A stretch of 44,525 nt of DNA from JAGOGN01 sp036652735 (GTDB taxonomy: Bacteria; Bacillota; Clostridia; Lachnospirales; Lachnospiraceae), in assembly GCA_036652735.1 (NCBI GenBank), contig JAVVVI010000015.1, positions 1-44,525 of the forward strand, in the 5' to 3' direction. A program made the translations under genes and the position numbers. The notes beneath the pieces were generated by a model. The model was not told where the DNA came from and did no database searches. It worked only from the letters and a program-made list of their open reading frames with translations. Position 1 is the first letter of the stretch; the number at the start of each line of letters is the position of its first letter. This document shows positions 44,407 through 44,525 of this stretch, one piece after another.

Positions 44407-44525
44407 ACCTAATTCCCTCCGAGTTTACTCAAGACTCCAAACAACAGTAACGGTATCTGACACATCAATATGATATTGTCAATATCTCTTTACACTTTTT
44501 CCTCAAGGATGTTTGAACTATGCAG

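Overview
The window is low-GC Firmicutes DNA, most likely an anaerobic gut clostridium of the Lachnospiraceae. The grounds are SipW/TasA-type surface proteins, a Clostridia-style type IV pilus operon, radical SAM enzymes, paired half-size ABC exporters, and a decayed transposase of a kind common in that family. It is a draft assembly: a 100-N scaffold gap at 4305-4404 is flanked by two identical 55-bp sequences. Deleting the gap plus one copy restores a single 1408-codon gene.

Region 1 (63-9360) is a cell-surface assembly locus. On the minus strand a large von Willebrand A (VWA) surface protein is followed by a SipW-type signal peptidase and a TasA-like protein; then come a second TasA-like protein, an LPXTG-like anchored protein and a class D-like sortase. 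A divergent SARP/BTAD-type activator with a degenerate GGDEF-like tail sits next to it. Direct repeats of about GGTTACA with an 11-bp period lie exactly 9 bp upstream of the -10 boxes of both surface promoters, the architecture expected for SARP binding sites.

Region 2 (9363-20832, minus strand) holds a type IV pilus accessory operon (transglutaminase-like protein, PilC, four small pilin-like or membrane proteins, PilT). Upstream of it lie an MGH1-like glycoside hydrolase, a Cache-GGDEF-EAL cyclic-di-GMP enzyme, an orphan solute-binding lipoprotein and a viroplasmin-RNase H protein.

Region 3 (20934-33534) holds a pair of half-size ABC exporters with a tandem operator in front, a divergent YibE/F pair, and a first RiPP-type (ribosomally made, post-translationally modified peptide) operon. 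That operon has a 29-residue Cys-containing peptide with its own promoter and terminator, a radical SAM maturase broken by an internal deletion, a second ABC exporter pair paralogous to the first, and an Lsa-type ABC-F protein that could give self-protection at the ribosome. Decayed ABC-transporter remnants and a 37-bp tandem repeat follow at 33838-34612.

Region 4 (34613-42510, minus strand) is the most novel part. It has a 35-residue acidic peptide gene followed by a perfect hairpin, then a 32-residue five-cysteine peptide gene. Eight tightly packed genes follow: a helical protein resembling the central domain of PEP-utilising phosphotransferases, an ATP-grasp plus phosphohistidine-domain protein, a radical SAM/SPASM enzyme, a divergent RtcB-like protein that keeps the metal-binding residues, a HExxH protein, an ABC ATPase and two ABC-2 permeases. 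I know of no described pathway with this gene set. I read it as a candidate new peptide (RiPP-like) maturation and export system that combines radical, phosphoryl-transfer and nucleotidyl-transfer chemistry. The DNA in its biosynthetic half is visibly more AT-rich than its neighbours.

Region 5 (42695-44525) holds a decayed transposase, a truncated secreted-protein gene and an inverted repeat over a consensus promoter.
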